The notes beneath the pieces were generated by a model. That model was not told the origin of the DNA, did not search any database, and saw only the letters and a list, made by a program, of their open reading frames with translations. Shown piece by piece: positions 16,000 through 26,219 of a DNA stretch of 64,000 nucleotides. This DNA is from Bacteroidota bacterium (GTDB lineage Bacteria; Bacteroidota; Ignavibacteria; Ignavibacteriales; Ignavibacteriaceae). Numbering within the stretch: the stretch's first letter is position 1; every line of letters begins with the position of its first letter. Position numbers and translations under genes: made by a program. The stretch is taken from contig JACZTL010000007.1 of NCBI GenBank assembly GCA_022573715.1, positions 46,957-110,956 of the forward strand, written 5' to 3'.

Positions 16000-16257
16000 A
16001 TGTATAAAGCAAAAGTAATTGTAAAAAGGAAACTTTCAATACTTGACCCTCAAGGTACAGCTGTGGAAAAAGGAGCAGTAAATTTGGGACTTAAAAATAT
16101 TAAGCATACAAGAATTGGAAAATTTATTGAATTTTCGGTTGATGTAAATAGCAAAGAAGAAGCAAAAAATGAAGTTGAGAAATACTGCAGTAAATTACTT
16201 GCAAATCCTATAATGGAAGATTTTGAATATACATTGGAAGAAGTAGATGAAACCTAA
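16000..16257 (+). CDS. purS: Phosphoribosylformylglycinamidine synthase subunit PurS
   Basis: Small structural subunit that bridges PurL and PurQ in the three-part FGAM synthase. The 85 residues match the family from [20 protein letters not shown] through [11 protein letters not shown] to the C-terminal [14 protein letters not shown]. It overlaps purQ by 11 nt. The large subunit purL is not in this window. ATG at 16000. Confidence 0.94.
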   Translation: MYKAKVIVKRKLSILDPQGTAVEKGAVNLGLKNIKHTRIGKFIEFSVDVNSKEEAKNEVEKYCSKLLANPIMEDFEYTLEEVDET

Positions 16258-16945
16258 GTTCGGAGTTGTTGTATTCCCGGGATCTAATTGCGACCATGAT
16301 GCATATTATGTTCTAAAAAAAATATTCAATTATGATGTAAATTTTCTTTGGCACAAAGAATCGGATTTACAAGAAAGTGAAGTAATAATTCTTCCAGGTG
16401 GATTCTCCTACGGCGATTATCTACGCTCAGGCTCTATTGCACGTTTTTCTCCAATTATGAATTCTGTTATTGACTTTGCAAATAAAGGGGGAACGGTTTT
16501 AGGTATATGTAACGGATTTCAAATATTGTTAGAAGCAGGGCTATTGCCGGGAGTTTTGTTAAAGAATAATTCCCTACAATTTGTATGTAAAGATGTTTAT
16601 CTTATGACCGAGAATATTGACACTGTTTTTACAAACAGTATTTCTGAAAATGATGTTTTAAAAATACCTATTGCTCACGGTGAAGGTAATTACTTTGCCA
16701 ATGAGTATACTATTGAAAAGTTGGAAAGTAATAAGCAGATATTCTTCCGGTATTCTTCAAAAGACGGAAATGTTGATATGGAGTATAATCCAAACGGTTC
16801 AATATTAAATATTGCCGGTATCGCAAATGAGAAAGGAAACATTTTGGGAATGATGCCGCATCCGGAAAGATGTTGTGACCCTTTATTGGGAAAAACGGAC
16901 GGTACTAAAATTTTTAATTCGATTATAAATTCATTTATTAACTAG
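16247..16945 (+). CDS. purQ: Phosphoribosylformylglycinamidine synthase subunit PurQ
   Basis: Class I glutaminase that supplies ammonia to FGAM synthase in purine synthesis. The 232 residues show [19 protein letters not shown] at the start, [19 protein letters not shown], the nucleophile elbow [10 protein letters not shown] (Cys about 94) and the late GMMPHPERC with the catalytic His and Glu. Length and motifs are those of the small PurQ, which needs PurS and PurL. It overlaps purS; tatA follows after 17 nt. Confidence 0.96.
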   Translation: MKPKFGVVVFPGSNCDHDAYYVLKKIFNYDVNFLWHKESDLQESEVIILPGGFSYGDYLRSGSIARFSPIMNSVIDFANKGGTVLGICNGFQILLEAGLLPGVLLKNNSLQFVCKDVYLMTENIDTVFTNSISENDVLKIPIAHGEGNYFANEYTIEKLESNKQIFFRYSSKDGNVDMEYNPNGSILNIAGIANEKGNILGMMPHPERCCDPLLGKTDGTKIFNSIINSFIN

Positions 16946-16962
16946 TTAGTAAGGATCAGAAT

Positions 16963-17157
16963 ATGTTTGGTAACTTAGGCGCAGGCGAAATAATCCTGAT
17001 AGTTCTTGTTATTTTAATTTTATTCGGAGCAAAAAAAATACCGGATCTTGCTAAAGGTTTGGGCAAAGGATTGAAAGAATTCAAGAAAGCCGTAAAAGAT
17101 GTTGAAGAAGATATAACATCCGATTTAAAAGACGACAACAAAAAAGATAAATCTTAA
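16963..17157 (+). CDS. tatA: Sec-independent protein translocase subunit TatA
   Basis: Pore-forming subunit of the twin-arginine translocase. The 64 residues begin [20 protein letters not shown], the single membrane helix, then the [20 protein letters not shown] amphipathic helix and an acidic, lysine-rich tail. The FG pair between the helices is the family hallmark. tatC is not nearby. ATG at 16963. Confidence 0.93.
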   Translation: MFGNLGAGEIILIVLVILILFGAKKIPDLAKGLGKGLKEFKKAVKDVEEDITSDLKDDNKKDKS

Positions 17158-17208
17158 TTCTCGAATTTTCAATATTGAACTTTCAACTTTGAATTTTAAA
17201 CTTAAAAA

Positions 17209-18633
17209 TTGAGACCTATCTACTCAAATCATAAAGAGAAATTAAGCAAATTAATATCGGGTGAACTTTCATTAATTGATAACGTCTCTTACTTCCTAAA
17301 AAATATAGAAAAAAATAATCATCTAAATACATTCAACTTTGTTTTTGAAAAAGAAGTTTTGAAACAGGCAGAGATCATTCAAGACAAAATTAAAAACGGT
17401 ACTAACGGAAAACTTGCAGGAATGGTTATCGGAATTAAAGATGTACTTTCTATAAAAGACAAACCTACAACATGCTCTTCAAATACACTAAAGAATTTTA
17501 ATGCTATATACACAGCAACGGCTGTACAAAAGTTAATAGATGAAGATGCAATAATAATCGGAAAAACAAACTGCGATGAATTTGCTATGGGCTCATCTAA
17601 TGAGAACTCTGCATTTGGTACTGTTCTGAATCCAAACGATAATACACGAGTTGCCGGGGGTTCGAGCGGTGGGTCGGCTGCTGCAGTCTCTGCGGGACTG
17701 TGTGATGCAGCACTCGGTACAGATACCGGCGGGTCTATTCGCCAACCTGCTTCATTTTGCGGTGTATACGGATTAAAACCAACATACGGAAGGGTATCAC
17801 GTTACGGACTAACGGCATTTGCTTCATCATTCGACAGTATCGGACCTTTTGCAAATAGCGTAAATGATCTATCTATAATTTTAGAAGTGATTTCAGGTAA
17901 AGATGAAAAAGATTCCACTTCTGCTGATGAACCGGTTACTGAATACATTAAGTTCGACAAGAAATTTGAAAAAATAAAAATTGGGGTGCCCAAAGAATAT
18001 TTCGGAGAGGGATTGGATACGGAAATTGAGACTTCAATTAAAAATAAGATTAATGAACTGAGAGAAAAAGAATTTGAATTTGTGGATATCACTTTGCCCC
18101 ACACACAATATACCATAGCTGCATATTATATTTTAACAACTGCTGAAGCATCTTCGAACCTTGCAAGATATGACGGTACTCGTTTCGGACACCGTACAAA
18201 AGAATATCGATCATTAATCGATATGTATGAAAAAACGCGATCCGAAGGATTCGGTAAAGAAGTTAAAAGAAGAATAATGCTTGGAACTTATGTCCTTTCT
18301 GCGGGTTACTACGATGCATACTATAGGAAAGCTCAAAAAGTAAGACGCCTAATTAAAGATGATTTTGACAAAGTATTTGAGAAAGTTGATTTGATTTTGA
18401 CACCTACAACACCAACAACAGCATTTCTTATCGGTGCAAAAATTGATGATCCGCTTACTATGTATTTGAACGACATATACACGACATCAGCAAACTTAGC
18501 AGGAATCCCAGGTATTAATATTCCAATTGGAAAAGATAAAAATGGATTGCCTATTGGTATGCAGCTTTTGGCAAATCAGTTTGAGGAAGAGAAACTGTTA
18601 AGTACTGCCCAATTAATAAATAATATAATTTAA
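17209..18633 (+). CDS. gatA: Aspartyl/glutamyl-tRNA amidotransferase subunit A
   Basis: Glutaminase subunit of the GatCAB complex, which converts Glu-tRNA(Gln) or Asp-tRNA(Asn) to the amidated form. The 474 residues have the amidase signature with the catalytic triad K77 (VIGIKDVLS), S152 (AGGSSGGSAAAVSAGL) and S176 (GTDTGGSIRQPASFCG). The C-terminal part GIPGINIPIG and GLPIGMQLLA is typical of GatA. The start is TTG at 17209. gatB and gatC are not in the window, as in many genomes where the three are scattered. It is the last gene of the plus-strand run begun at 13907. Confidence 0.94.
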   Translation: MRPIYSNHKEKLSKLISGELSLIDNVSYFLKNIEKNNHLNTFNFVFEKEVLKQAEIIQDKIKNGTNGKLAGMVIGIKDVLSIKDKPTTCSSNTLKNFNAIYTATAVQKLIDEDAIIIGKTNCDEFAMGSSNENSAFGTVLNPNDNTRVAGGSSGGSAAAVSAGLCDAALGTDTGGSIRQPASFCGVYGLKPTYGRVSRYGLTAFASSFDSIGPFANSVNDLSIILEVISGKDEKDSTSADEPVTEYIKFDKKFEKIKIGVPKEYFGEGLDTEIETSIKNKINELREKEFEFVDITLPHTQYTIAAYYILTTAEASSNLARYDGTRFGHRTKEYRSLIDMYEKTRSEGFGKEVKRRIMLGTYVLSAGYYDAYYRKAQKVRRLIKDDFDKVFEKVDLILTPTTPTTAFLIGAKIDDPLTMYLNDIYTTSANLAGIPGINIPIGKDKNGLPIGMQLLANQFEEEKLLSTAQLINNII

Positions 18634-18697
18634 TACTTATTTTCTCTCAATCAATTAGATGGCTTACACAAATAATAAAGTTTATACTTGTTACCTA

Positions 18698-19261
18698 TTA
18701 AAATTTTATTGAAGGTATTCTCCAAGTATAAGGATTGCCAATTAATCCGTGCTTGTAACTTAGAATATCTAATTGCACGGGAGTTACTTTTATAAGAATA
18801 TAACTAGCTTCTTTGCCAGGATAAAAAGCTTCCCATTCTTTTTTCCAATACATTTCTTTTTCCATTTTATCATTAATTATTTCAGCAATTCCTTTAATTA
18901 CAACGTAACCATCTTGTTTTGGTTCAGGATAATAAAGTGTAACATTTGGGTTGTTTAATATTTCTTTAACTTTTCTGCTTTTTGAATTAGTACCAAACCA
19001 AATAACCATATTAGTATCAGGTGGAAAAGGGTCCATTGTTCTAACGTGAGGTTGTCTAGTGCTGTCGATAGTTATCAAAGCACAATAGCGTGCAGCTGTC
19101 ATAATTTCTTTTGCTGTACTTATAATTTTTTCACGATTTGATAAATCCCCTATTTTTTCTTGTGCATTTAAGGTTAAAGGTGATGTTAGAAAAAAAATAG
19201 AAATAATTATAAAATTCAGGAAGCATCTAAATCTTTGCAAAGGGCAAATTGATATATTCAT
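18698..19261 (-). CDS. Exported pyridoxamine 5'-phosphate oxidase-like (FMN-binding split-barrel) protein
   Basis: A 187-residue protein with an N-terminal signal peptide (hydrophobic 13-28, ending near LNAQEK) and a split-barrel domain like that of PNPOx family general stress proteins: IMTAARYCALITIDSTRQPH, VRTMDPFPP, IWFGTNSKSRKVKEILNNPN and VTLYYPEPKQDGYVVIKG. Such proteins usually bind FMN or F420. Export of such a fold is less common. The gene is alone between gatA and sucD, facing away from sucD. It is distinct from the true pdxH at 55630. Confidence 0.75.
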   Translation of the reverse strand: MNISICPLQRFRCFLNFIIISIFFLTSPLTLNAQEKIGDLSNREKIISTAKEIMTAARYCALITIDSTRQPHVRTMDPFPPDTNMVIWFGTNSKSRKVKEILNNPNVTLYYPEPKQDGYVVIKGIAEIINDKMEKEMYWKKEWEAFYPGKEASYILIKVTPVQLDILSYKHGLIGNPYTWRIPSIKF

Positions 19262-19445
19262 TATAATCCTTTATTAAGTTTCTTTCTAAGTTCTTTTGAA
19301 ATTTTATTATTGACAAACGTAAAATTAATAAATCTTAAAATCACTACATCAACAAATCTTCAAATCCAATTAAGTATATTTAAAATAAAATATTTAAGTT
19401 TAAACTTATAATTTTTTGTAAAAAGATATTTTCAGAAACAAATCT

Positions 19446-20321
19446 ATGAGCATTATTGTCGATAAAGATACGCGCTTGGTAGTGCAGGGAATTACGGGAA
19501 ACGAAGGTTCATTTCACACCGAGCAAATTGTAGAATATAAAACTAACGTTGTAGCCGGAGTAACACCGGGTAAAGGCGGAACTGATTTAAACGGCATACC
19601 TGTTTACAACACTGTTGAAAATGCAGTAAGAGAACAAAATGCAAATACATCTATTATATTTGTACCACCTCCGTTTGCAGCAGATGCAATTTTAGAAGCT
19701 GCTTCAGCTGGAATAAAAGTAATTATTTGCATAACCGAAGGTATCCCAATTGCTGATATGATAAAAGTTTATAATTCAATAAAGAAAAAAGATATTATTC
19801 TTATTGGTCCTAACTGCCCGGGAGTCATTTCTCCGGGACAAGCAAAAGTTGGAATAATGCCTGCTTTCATTCACAAAGAAGGTACAATCGGTGTTATTTC
19901 ACGCAGTGGAACTTTAACTTACGAAGCCGTAAAACAATTAACCGATGTCGGCCTTGGACAATCAACCTGCGTAGGCATTGGCGGTGATCCTATAGTAGGA
20001 TCTAAATTTATAGATATTATAAAACTGTTTAACGAAGACCCCGACACCGAAGGTATTGTAATGATTGGTGAAATAGGCGGAAGTACGGAAGAAGAAGCAG
20101 CGGAATACATAAAAGAAAATGTAAAGAAACCCGTTGTTACGTTTATTGCAGGAAGAACCGCTCCTCCGGGAAGAAGAATGGGACACGCCGGCGCAATTAT
20201 ATCGGGCGGAAAAGGTACAGCAGGAGAAAAAATGAAAGTGATGAGCGAAGCTGGAATTCACGTAGTGGAAAGTCCCGCAGAAATGGGAAACACTATGTTG
20301 TCAGTTCTCAACAATAATTAG
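19446..20321 (+). CDS. sucD: Succinate--CoA ligase (ADP/GDP-forming) subunit alpha
   Basis: Alpha subunit of succinyl-CoA synthetase in the TCA cycle. The 291 residues contain the CoA-binding Rossmann part ([16 protein letters not shown]), [29 protein letters not shown] and the phosphorylated H247 in MGHAGAI. The length is normal. The beta subunit gene sucC is not adjacent. ATG at 19446, in front of a 66-nt gap and ndk. Confidence 0.96.
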   Translation: MSIIVDKDTRLVVQGITGNEGSFHTEQIVEYKTNVVAGVTPGKGGTDLNGIPVYNTVENAVREQNANTSIIFVPPPFAADAILEAASAGIKVIICITEGIPIADMIKVYNSIKKKDIILIGPNCPGVISPGQAKVGIMPAFIHKEGTIGVISRSGTLTYEAVKQLTDVGLGQSTCVGIGGDPIVGSKFIDIIKLFNEDPDTEGIVMIGEIGGSTEEEAAEYIKENVKKPVVTFIAGRTAPPGRRMGHAGAIISGGKGTAGEKMKVMSEAGIHVVESPAEMGNTMLSVLNNN

Positions 20322-20386
20322 AAGTAGCTTTTATGCTGAAATAATAAATCATAAATAATATATATAAAATTATAGATGGAGTTAAA

Positions 20387-20812
20387 TTGAACAATCGTAC
20401 ATTAGCAATAATAAAACCGGATGCGGTTAGCAAAAATTATATCGGACAAATAGTTAAAATGATAAATGATGGAGGATTTAAAATTCTCAGAATGAAAATG
20501 GTTTGTATGTCAAAAAAATCTGCGGAAGGATTTTATGAGATACATAAAGAACGACCTTTCTTCGTTGAGTTAATAGAATTTATGACTTCAGGTCCTTGCG
20601 TACCCATACCTCTTGAAAAAGAAAATGCAGTTGAGGATTACAGAAAGCTTATCGGCGCTACTAACCCTGCCGAAGCAGAAGAAGGCACAATTAGAAAACT
20701 TTATGCTGAGAGTCTAAGTAAAAACGCCGTACACGGCTCCGACTCAGATGAAAATGCTGTAAAAGAGATAGCACATTTCTTTTCAAGAGATGAACTGCTG
20801 AACAATAAGTAA
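20387..20812 (+). CDS. ndk: Nucleoside diphosphate kinase
   Basis: Transfers phosphate from ATP to other nucleoside diphosphates through a phospho-histidine. The 141 residues contain [36 protein letters not shown] and the active-site region NAVHGSDS with H116. The start is TTG at 20387, preceded by GGAG. The downstream namZ-like gene follows after 22 nt. Confidence 0.96.
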   Translation: MNNRTLAIIKPDAVSKNYIGQIVKMINDGGFKILRMKMVCMSKKSAEGFYEIHKERPFFVELIEFMTSGPCVPIPLEKENAVEDYRKLIGATNPAEAEEGTIRKLYAESLSKNAVHGSDSDENAVKEIAHFFSRDELLNNK

Positions 20813-20834
20813 TCGAACTAAATAATTATTTTAA

Positions 20835-22139
20835 ATGAATTCAAAAAAACGAAGATGCCCATTGATTAAAAGTGGTCATCTTTTTTATTTTAAAAGATCT
20901 GCTTCCCTTCCATTTATTATATTCTTGTGTGTTGTCTCAAGCCTTCAATGCCAAACTAAAAAAGGAAATAATCAACTTATAACCGGTGCTGACAGACTTA
21001 TTAGTGAATATTCTAATCTGCTAATAAATAAAAAAATTGGAGTTGTATTTAATCAAACCAGCCAACTCCCTAACGGAACTCACCTGTTAGATACACTTTC
21101 AAATTTGTATAATGTTGTGTCAGTGTTCTCACCCGAACATGGATTAAAAGGAAACATAGAAGCCGGTAAAAAATTTTTTGACAGTAAAAACAGCTCATCA
21201 AAAATAAAATTTCATTCTCTTTACGGTCTATGGAAAAAACCCACAAAAGAAATGCTGAAAGGAATTGATCTTTTAATATATGATCTGCAAGATATTGGAG
21301 TTAGATATTACACTTATATTTCCACACTCTTTTATGTTCTGGAAGCCGCTGCTGAGAATAAAATTCCTATTATAATTTTAGATAGACCTAATCCATTAAA
21401 CGGGTATAAAATTGAGGGACCTATACTTAATAAAGAGTTTAAATCATTTATAGGTATTGCTCCAATTGCCGTCAGATATGCTATGACAGCAGGAGAATTA
21501 ACAAATTATTTTATGGGTGAAGGACTAATTAAAAATTCTTCTGATCTTAATCTAAAAATTATAAAATTAAAAAATTGGGACAGAAATAAATATTATGATT
21601 ATTATTACGTTAACAACTGGCAAAAAACGTCCCCGAATATTCCCGATTTAAATACGGCAATAGTTTATCCCGGTACTTGTTTAATTGAAGGTACAAATAT
21701 TTCAGAAGGTAGAGGAACATTTCATCCTTTTTTACAAATCGGTGCTCCGTTTATAAATCCCAGTAAGTTAATAACGGAGATTGAAAAATTAGATATTCAA
21801 GGTGTAGAATTGAAGCCCATAAAATTTACACCAAAATCTATCCCCGGAATGTCTACGTTTCCAAAGTATAAAGATGCGGAGTGTGAAGGTATAAAGATTA
21901 TTCTGACAAATAAAGAAAAATTTAATTCAGTAGAATTCGGTATTAAATTAGTTTACGCAATTAATAAGCTTTATCCAAAACAATTAAAATTTAGAAACGA
22001 ACATTTTAACAGGTTAATTGGTAATAACATAACTATCAAAAAAATTAGAGCAGGAATAAAACCGGAAGAAATTATCCTATCTTGGACAAAAGAACTGAAT
22101 GATTTTAAAAAAATAAGGAACAAATATTTATTTTATTAA
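20835..22139 (+). CDS. Exported exo-beta-N-acetylmuramidase-like protein (NamZ/DUF1343)
   Basis: A 434-residue exported protein of the DUF1343 family. A member from Tannerella (NamZ) removes terminal N-acetylmuramic acid from peptidoglycan fragments. The conserved strings are clear: GVVFNQTSQ, VFSPEHGLKG, YDLQDIGVRYYTYISTL, DRPNPLNG and EGTNISEGRGTFHPF. The N terminus has an unusually long basic lead before the hydrophobic part (28-42), which ends in SSLQC, a possible lipobox; an alternative start further in was not found. It is followed after 12 nt by a lipoprotein gene. A role in cell-wall recycling or scavenging is inferred. Confidence 0.86.
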   Translation: MNSKKRRCPLIKSGHLFYFKRSASLPFIIFLCVVSSLQCQTKKGNNQLITGADRLISEYSNLLINKKIGVVFNQTSQLPNGTHLLDTLSNLYNVVSVFSPEHGLKGNIEAGKKFFDSKNSSSKIKFHSLYGLWKKPTKEMLKGIDLLIYDLQDIGVRYYTYISTLFYVLEAAAENKIPIIILDRPNPLNGYKIEGPILNKEFKSFIGIAPIAVRYAMTAGELTNYFMGEGLIKNSSDLNLKIIKLKNWDRNKYYDYYYVNNWQKTSPNIPDLNTAIVYPGTCLIEGTNISEGRGTFHPFLQIGAPFINPSKLITEIEKLDIQGVELKPIKFTPKSIPGMSTFPKYKDAECEGIKIILTNKEKFNSVEFGIKLVYAINKLYPKQLKFRNEHFNRLIGNNITIKKIRAGIKPEEIILSWTKELNDFKKIRNKYLFY

Positions 22140-22151
22140 TAAGGAAATGAA

Positions 22152-23189
22152 ATGAAATATATTCTGATTTTATTATTTACGGCATTGACCATTATAGGTT
22201 GTAATACAAGCAAACAACCCGTTAAAAAAGTAGATAAATTTGCATTCGATACTTCCACTGTAAAAACTTCCCCGAGTACTGAACCAAACAAATCTGTTCT
22301 ACTCGAATACAAACTTGAAAAAGGTAAAGATTATAAATACAGACTTACAACAATAACAAAAAGCACTCAAACATTAATAGCCGATACAACACTTGTTCAG
22401 GATGTAACACAAATACTGATTTATCTTGCGAACTTAAGACCGGTCGATGTCGATAAGAATGGAGTGATGGAAATTCAATTTACTTTTTCAAACATAAAAC
22501 TTGAGGCAGATGCTAACGGTAATCATTTTTTTTATGAATCGGGTGTCACAAAAGATTCCTCTGAAATTCTTAAATATGCAGATTACGAGGCAATGATTAA
22601 TAATCCATTTACTATTCGTGTAAATAAAAAAGGTGAAATGCTGGAATTATTCAGAGCAGACAGAATGTTAACCAAATTACTTGATCTGCAGGGTTATAGT
22701 GATTCATTAACTGCAGCAGAAAAAAGTGAACTTAAAACAAATTTGATTGAAGGTGTTTTAAAACCACTGGTATTTCAGATATTCAGAAAACTACCCACAC
22801 ATAAAGTAGCAAAAGATTCAACATGGGAATTCACTCAACCAGCTTCCAGATTTATGGTTTACGTAATGCAGAATACAAACACGTATAAATTTAATGCTCT
22901 CGTTAAAATAGGAGATGACGAAATTGCACATTTGACAGACGGAATGAAGACAAAAATATCAGGCAAGAATACTTTTACTGAAAAAGGAGTTATATATAAA
23001 TTTAATAAACCGAAAACTAATGCTAACGGTGAAATATTTTTTAATCTTACAAAAGGCTGTGTACAAAAAGCAAAACGATATACTAAACTTAGCCTGTTTT
23101 TTACAATGGATGCGAAAACACAAACTTTCACACAGAAAGGAAGTAAGGATGCAGTTATTGAAAATACTTATCTAGTTGAGTTGCTCTGA
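22152..23189 (+). CDS. Lipoprotein of unknown function (DUF6263-like)
   Basis: A 345-residue lipoprotein with signal peptide and lipobox TIIGC (Cys17), then a lysine/serine/threonine linker. The mature part starts with LEYKLEKGKDYKYRLTTITK and continues as a mostly beta protein with regular alternating strands; this opening pattern fits the DUF6263 type of large periplasmic or outer-membrane lipoproteins. No catalytic motif is seen. A hairpin terminator follows at 23266. Function unknown. Confidence 0.65.
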   Translation: MKYILILLFTALTIIGCNTSKQPVKKVDKFAFDTSTVKTSPSTEPNKSVLLEYKLEKGKDYKYRLTTITKSTQTLIADTTLVQDVTQILIYLANLRPVDVDKNGVMEIQFTFSNIKLEADANGNHFFYESGVTKDSSEILKYADYEAMINNPFTIRVNKKGEMLELFRADRMLTKLLDLQGYSDSLTAAEKSELKTNLIEGVLKPLVFQIFRKLPTHKVAKDSTWEFTQPASRFMVYVMQNTNTYKFNALVKIGDDEIAHLTDGMKTKISGKNTFTEKGVIYKFNKPKTNANGEIFFNLTKGCVQKAKRYTKLSLFFTMDAKTQTFTQKGSKDAVIENTYLVELL

Positions 23190-23265
23190 AATATTGAAGT
23201 AGTACACTGCCGCCGAGACAGGCTTGATCCGAAATCTAAAACTTCGATTTTATCTTAAAAAATAG

Positions 23266-23296
23266 ATGCTGAAATAAATTCAGCATGACATTTTTT
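23266..23296 (+). terminator. Rho-independent terminator after the ndk-namZ-lipoprotein run
   Basis: An 8-bp stem ATGCTGAA/TTCAGCAT (23266-23273 with 23279-23286), loop of 5 nt, followed by GACA and six T. Confidence 0.6.
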
Positions 23297-23327
23297 GACT
23301 TTTGAGAGAGTCTCTTGTCCAAAATAA

Positions 23328-24665
23328 TTACTTGCCTGCTTTAGCAACCACAACTTTAATTCCTTCGGAACTAATAACTATAATCTTTTCTCCCTTTTCA
23401 ATATAGCCTCCTTCCGTTACAACGTCTATTCTTTTACCTTCAATTTCTGCAATGCCTGCTGGTCTAAGCATTGTTAATGCAACACCTTTTCTGCCTATAA
23501 TTTTAGATATTTTATCTGCAGAGACGAAGCCCTTATTTGTTTTTTCAGCTTCGGAAAGAACTAATCTGTTGAATATGATTGTCTTTGGAAGAAACTTTGC
23601 AAGTATAAAAATTAACAAGAGTGCACCGACTAAAGACACGGAAAGTTGAAATAACGCAATCGAAATTATGCTGGAATCAATATACGGCAGACTGGTTCCG
23701 GTTAATGCAAGGAACAGTGAAATAATTACCATAATTATTCCGGAGATTCCCGCAATACCAAAACCCGGAATTACAAAAATTTCAAGTGCAATTAATACAA
23801 GCCCCACAATAAAAAGAACAATATCAATAATAGATGCCAATGCTAATATATATGATGAACCGAAAAACAGAATAAGTGCTATTATTCCTGCTGTGCCTGG
23901 TACACCCCAACCGGGAGTTTTTATTTCGGCAAACAAACCGAAAAAGCCTATCATAATTAATATTGATGTAATAATAGGATTATTTAAAAACTTAACTACA
24001 TCTTCAGCCCAATTCGATTCCACATCAATAATGGAAGCATCTTGTAAATTAAAAACTTTCAAAAGTGAGTTAAAATCTGTTACAGTTGTATCTGCAATGC
24101 CATATTTTAAAGCTTCTTCTGTAGTCAGTGTTATTAGTTGTGTGCTGTCTACCAAACCTTTAATCATTACCTTTTCATCAACCATGCCCTGGGCTATGTC
24201 CTTCCTTCTCCCGTTTTTTTCGGCTATAGTTCTCATTTCTGAACGCATAAATGACTGATACTTTTCACCTACCTTTTTTCCCGCCTGGTCCACTACGGTT
24301 GCAGCCCCTATAGTAGCACCGGGTGCCATTACAACTTTATTACATGACAAAGCAATTAAAGCTCCTGCGGAAATTGCACGATAATTTACAAATGCAATAG
24401 TTAAAATATTTGTAGATAGAATTGCATCTTTTATTTGAATTGCGGCATCAACTCTACCGCCCAAAGTATTTATTTTAAAGATGATAGCTTTGGCATCGGC
24501 TTTTTCCGCTTCATTTATAATCCTTTTTATATAGGGAGAAAGACCTAAATCAATTCCGGTTTCTATGTGCCCAACATATACCTTATTGCTTTGAGAAAAA
24601 TTAAGTTGTGTAAATAGAAATGAAATTAGAAATATAAAAACAAATTCTCTCACTACCGGCTCCAT
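23328..24665 (-). CDS. Membrane-bound NfeD/ClpP-class serine protease
   Basis: A 445-residue membrane protein of the long NfeD type. After a signal peptide (about 1-24) comes a ClpP-like serine protease domain: VGHIETGIDLGLSPYIKR, INTLGGRVDAAIQI, VNYRAISAGALIALSC with the presumed nucleophile Ser, and APGATIGAATV. Four to five membrane segments follow (about 230-360), then a C-terminal NfeD OB-fold domain (GRKGVALTMLRPAGIAEIEG). Such proteins are linked to membrane quality control, often with SPFH/stomatin partners, which are not present here. ATG at 24665. Confidence 0.9.
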   Translation of the reverse strand: MEPVVREFVFIFLISFLFTQLNFSQSNKVYVGHIETGIDLGLSPYIKRIINEAEKADAKAIIFKINTLGGRVDAAIQIKDAILSTNILTIAFVNYRAISAGALIALSCNKVVMAPGATIGAATVVDQAGKKVGEKYQSFMRSEMRTIAEKNGRRKDIAQGMVDEKVMIKGLVDSTQLITLTTEEALKYGIADTTVTDFNSLLKVFNLQDASIIDVESNWAEDVVKFLNNPIITSILIMIGFFGLFAEIKTPGWGVPGTAGIIALILFFGSSYILALASIIDIVLFIVGLVLIALEIFVIPGFGIAGISGIIMVIISLFLALTGTSLPYIDSSIISIALFQLSVSLVGALLLIFILAKFLPKTIIFNRLVLSEAEKTNKGFVSADKISKIIGRKGVALTMLRPAGIAEIEGKRIDVVTEGGYIEKGEKIIVISSEGIKVVVAKAGK

Positions 24666-24760
24666 TGATAAAAGTTAATGTATTAATGATAATTAATATA
24701 AGATTCTTTTTAGTAATTATGTATTAAAATAATTAAAGATAAAAGACAAACCCTTTTTGG

Positions 24761-24915
24761 CCAAGGCTTCGCCGGGTAAACGGTAAAATTATTTTAAGAT
24801 GTGAAGTAGTAATAATATCTACAACCTATCCGGCGACTTGTCCTCCGTAATTTTTACGTAGGATGAAGTCAAGCTCAGACGGACGCCTGCCTGCCGGCAA
24901 GGCAGAAAGACGTGA
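24761..24915. repeat. Cluster of nested palindromes downstream of ribBA
   Basis: Several inverted pairs lie together in an otherwise AT-rich gap: TCGCCGG (24769-24775) with CCGGCGA (24830-24836); a hairpin GACTT...AAGTC with inner CGTAA/TTACG arms at 24835-24870; and a GC-rich near-palindrome around TGCCGGCA at 24886-24905. Such patches are usual for repetitive insertion elements or a structured RNA. No coding frame is evident. Confidence 0.45.
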
Positions 24916-24939
24916 TCATTAAATTATTAATTCATCAAA

Positions 24940-26133
24940 TTAATGAAGCAGATGTCCTAATTTTTCTTTTTTAGCTTTTAGATACTTTTCGTTGTTTTCG
25001 TTCGGTTGAATTTCTATTGGAACTCTTTCAACTATTTCTAGCCCATAACCCTCAAGACCTACAACCTTTTTGGGATTATTGGTAAGTAATCTGATTTTTC
25101 TAACACCAAGGTCAAGCAAAATTTGTGCACCGATTCCGTAGTCCCTTAAATCGGGTTTAAAACCAAGAGCCGCATTTGCCTCCACTGTATCTTTCCCTTC
25201 TTCCTGAAGTTTATAAGCAAGTATTTTGTTTTTTAATCCTATCCCCCTGCCCTCTTGCCGCATATAAACAACAACACCTGAGCCGTTTTCATTTACAATA
25301 TCCAAAGCACGGTTAAGTTGATCATTACAATCACAACGCAAAGAATGAAATACATCACCTGTTAAACACTCAGAGTGCATTCTAACTAAAATAGGTTCGT
25401 CTGAATTTATTTCCCCCTTTACTACTGCAACTTGTTTTTTTCCGTCGAGCAAACTTTGATAAAGGTGGAGGCGAAACTGTCCGTGCTGAGTAGGAAAATT
25501 TATATCCGTAATTTTATCTATTAACTTTTCTCTTTGTATTCTGTAGTGGATTAAATTCTGAACAGTAAGAATTTTTATCCCAAACTTTTCTGCAATTTCC
25601 ATTAAATGGGGAACTCGTGCCATCTCACCGTTCTCCCTGAGAATTTCGCACAAAACACCTGCAGGTTTCATATTTGCAAGTTTGCAGAGATCAACTGCAG
25701 CTTCAGTATGCCCTGAACGACGCAAGACACCTTCATCAAAAGCTCTTAAGGGGAAAATATGTCCGGGTTTAGCAAAATCATTTGGTTTGGAATTGGCATT
25801 GATAATTTTTTTTATTGTCAACGCCCTGTCTGCAGCAGAAATTCCTGTAGTTGTTCCTTCAACTGCGTCAACTGAAACCGTGAATGGTGTACCATGTAAA
25901 GCGTTGTTTTTGTCAACCATCATCTGAAAACCTAATTCATCCAACCTTTTACCTCTAACTGCAACACAGACAAGTCCCCTTCCGTGAGTTATCATAAAAT
26001 TTATAACATCGGGTGTAACATATTCAGCGGCACAAATAAAATCCCCTTCATTTTCTCTGTCTTCGTCATCAACAACAATAATTATTTTGCCGTTTTTTAT
26101 CTCATCTATTGCCTCATTAACAGTACAAAACAT
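24940..26133 (-). CDS. ribBA: Bifunctional 3,4-dihydroxy-2-butanone 4-phosphate synthase / GTP cyclohydrolase II
   Basis: Starts both branches of riboflavin synthesis. The first domain (about 1-200) makes DHBP from ribulose-5-phosphate and shows [23 protein letters not shown] and the [12 protein letters not shown] motif. The second (about 205-397) is GTP cyclohydrolase II with zinc ligands in [15 protein letters not shown] and the [11 protein letters not shown] motif. The length of 397 is normal for the fusion. ATG at 26133. No FMN riboswitch is visible in the 86 nt before it. Confidence 0.96.
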   Translation of the reverse strand: MFCTVNEAIDEIKNGKIIIVVDDEDRENEGDFICAAEYVTPDVINFMITHGRGLVCVAVRGKRLDELGFQMMVDKNNALHGTPFTVSVDAVEGTTTGISAADRALTIKKIINANSKPNDFAKPGHIFPLRAFDEGVLRRSGHTEAAVDLCKLANMKPAGVLCEILRENGEMARVPHLMEIAEKFGIKILTVQNLIHYRIQREKLIDKITDINFPTQHGQFRLHLYQSLLDGKKQVAVVKGEINSDEPILVRMHSECLTGDVFHSLRCDCNDQLNRALDIVNENGSGVVVYMRQEGRGIGLKNKILAYKLQEEGKDTVEANAALGFKPDLRDYGIGAQILLDLGVRKIRLLTNNPKKVVGLEGYGLEIVERVPIEIQPNENNEKYLKAKKEKLGHLLH

Positions 26134-26219
26134 AATTCCACCTTATTATTAAAATTGCTTCAAGTTATAAGTGTTGCCAACTATAAATTAACAACACCAA
26201 AAAATAATGATAAGTTCTC

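Noticed and set aside
19395..19408. 14-bp perfect palindrome TAAGTTTAAACTTA before sucD
   Set aside because: In DNA this AT-rich several perfect 14-bp palindromes are expected by chance in 64 kb; no second copy supports an operator.
23668..24258. 196-codon open frame antisense to the NfeD protease gene
   Set aside because: It lies wholly within the well-supported gene and shows no family features; its protein is the low-complexity reverse of the membrane domain.
26134..26219. FMN riboswitch before ribBA
   Set aside because: The 86-nt gap is AT-rich and has none of the conserved GC-rich RFN segments.
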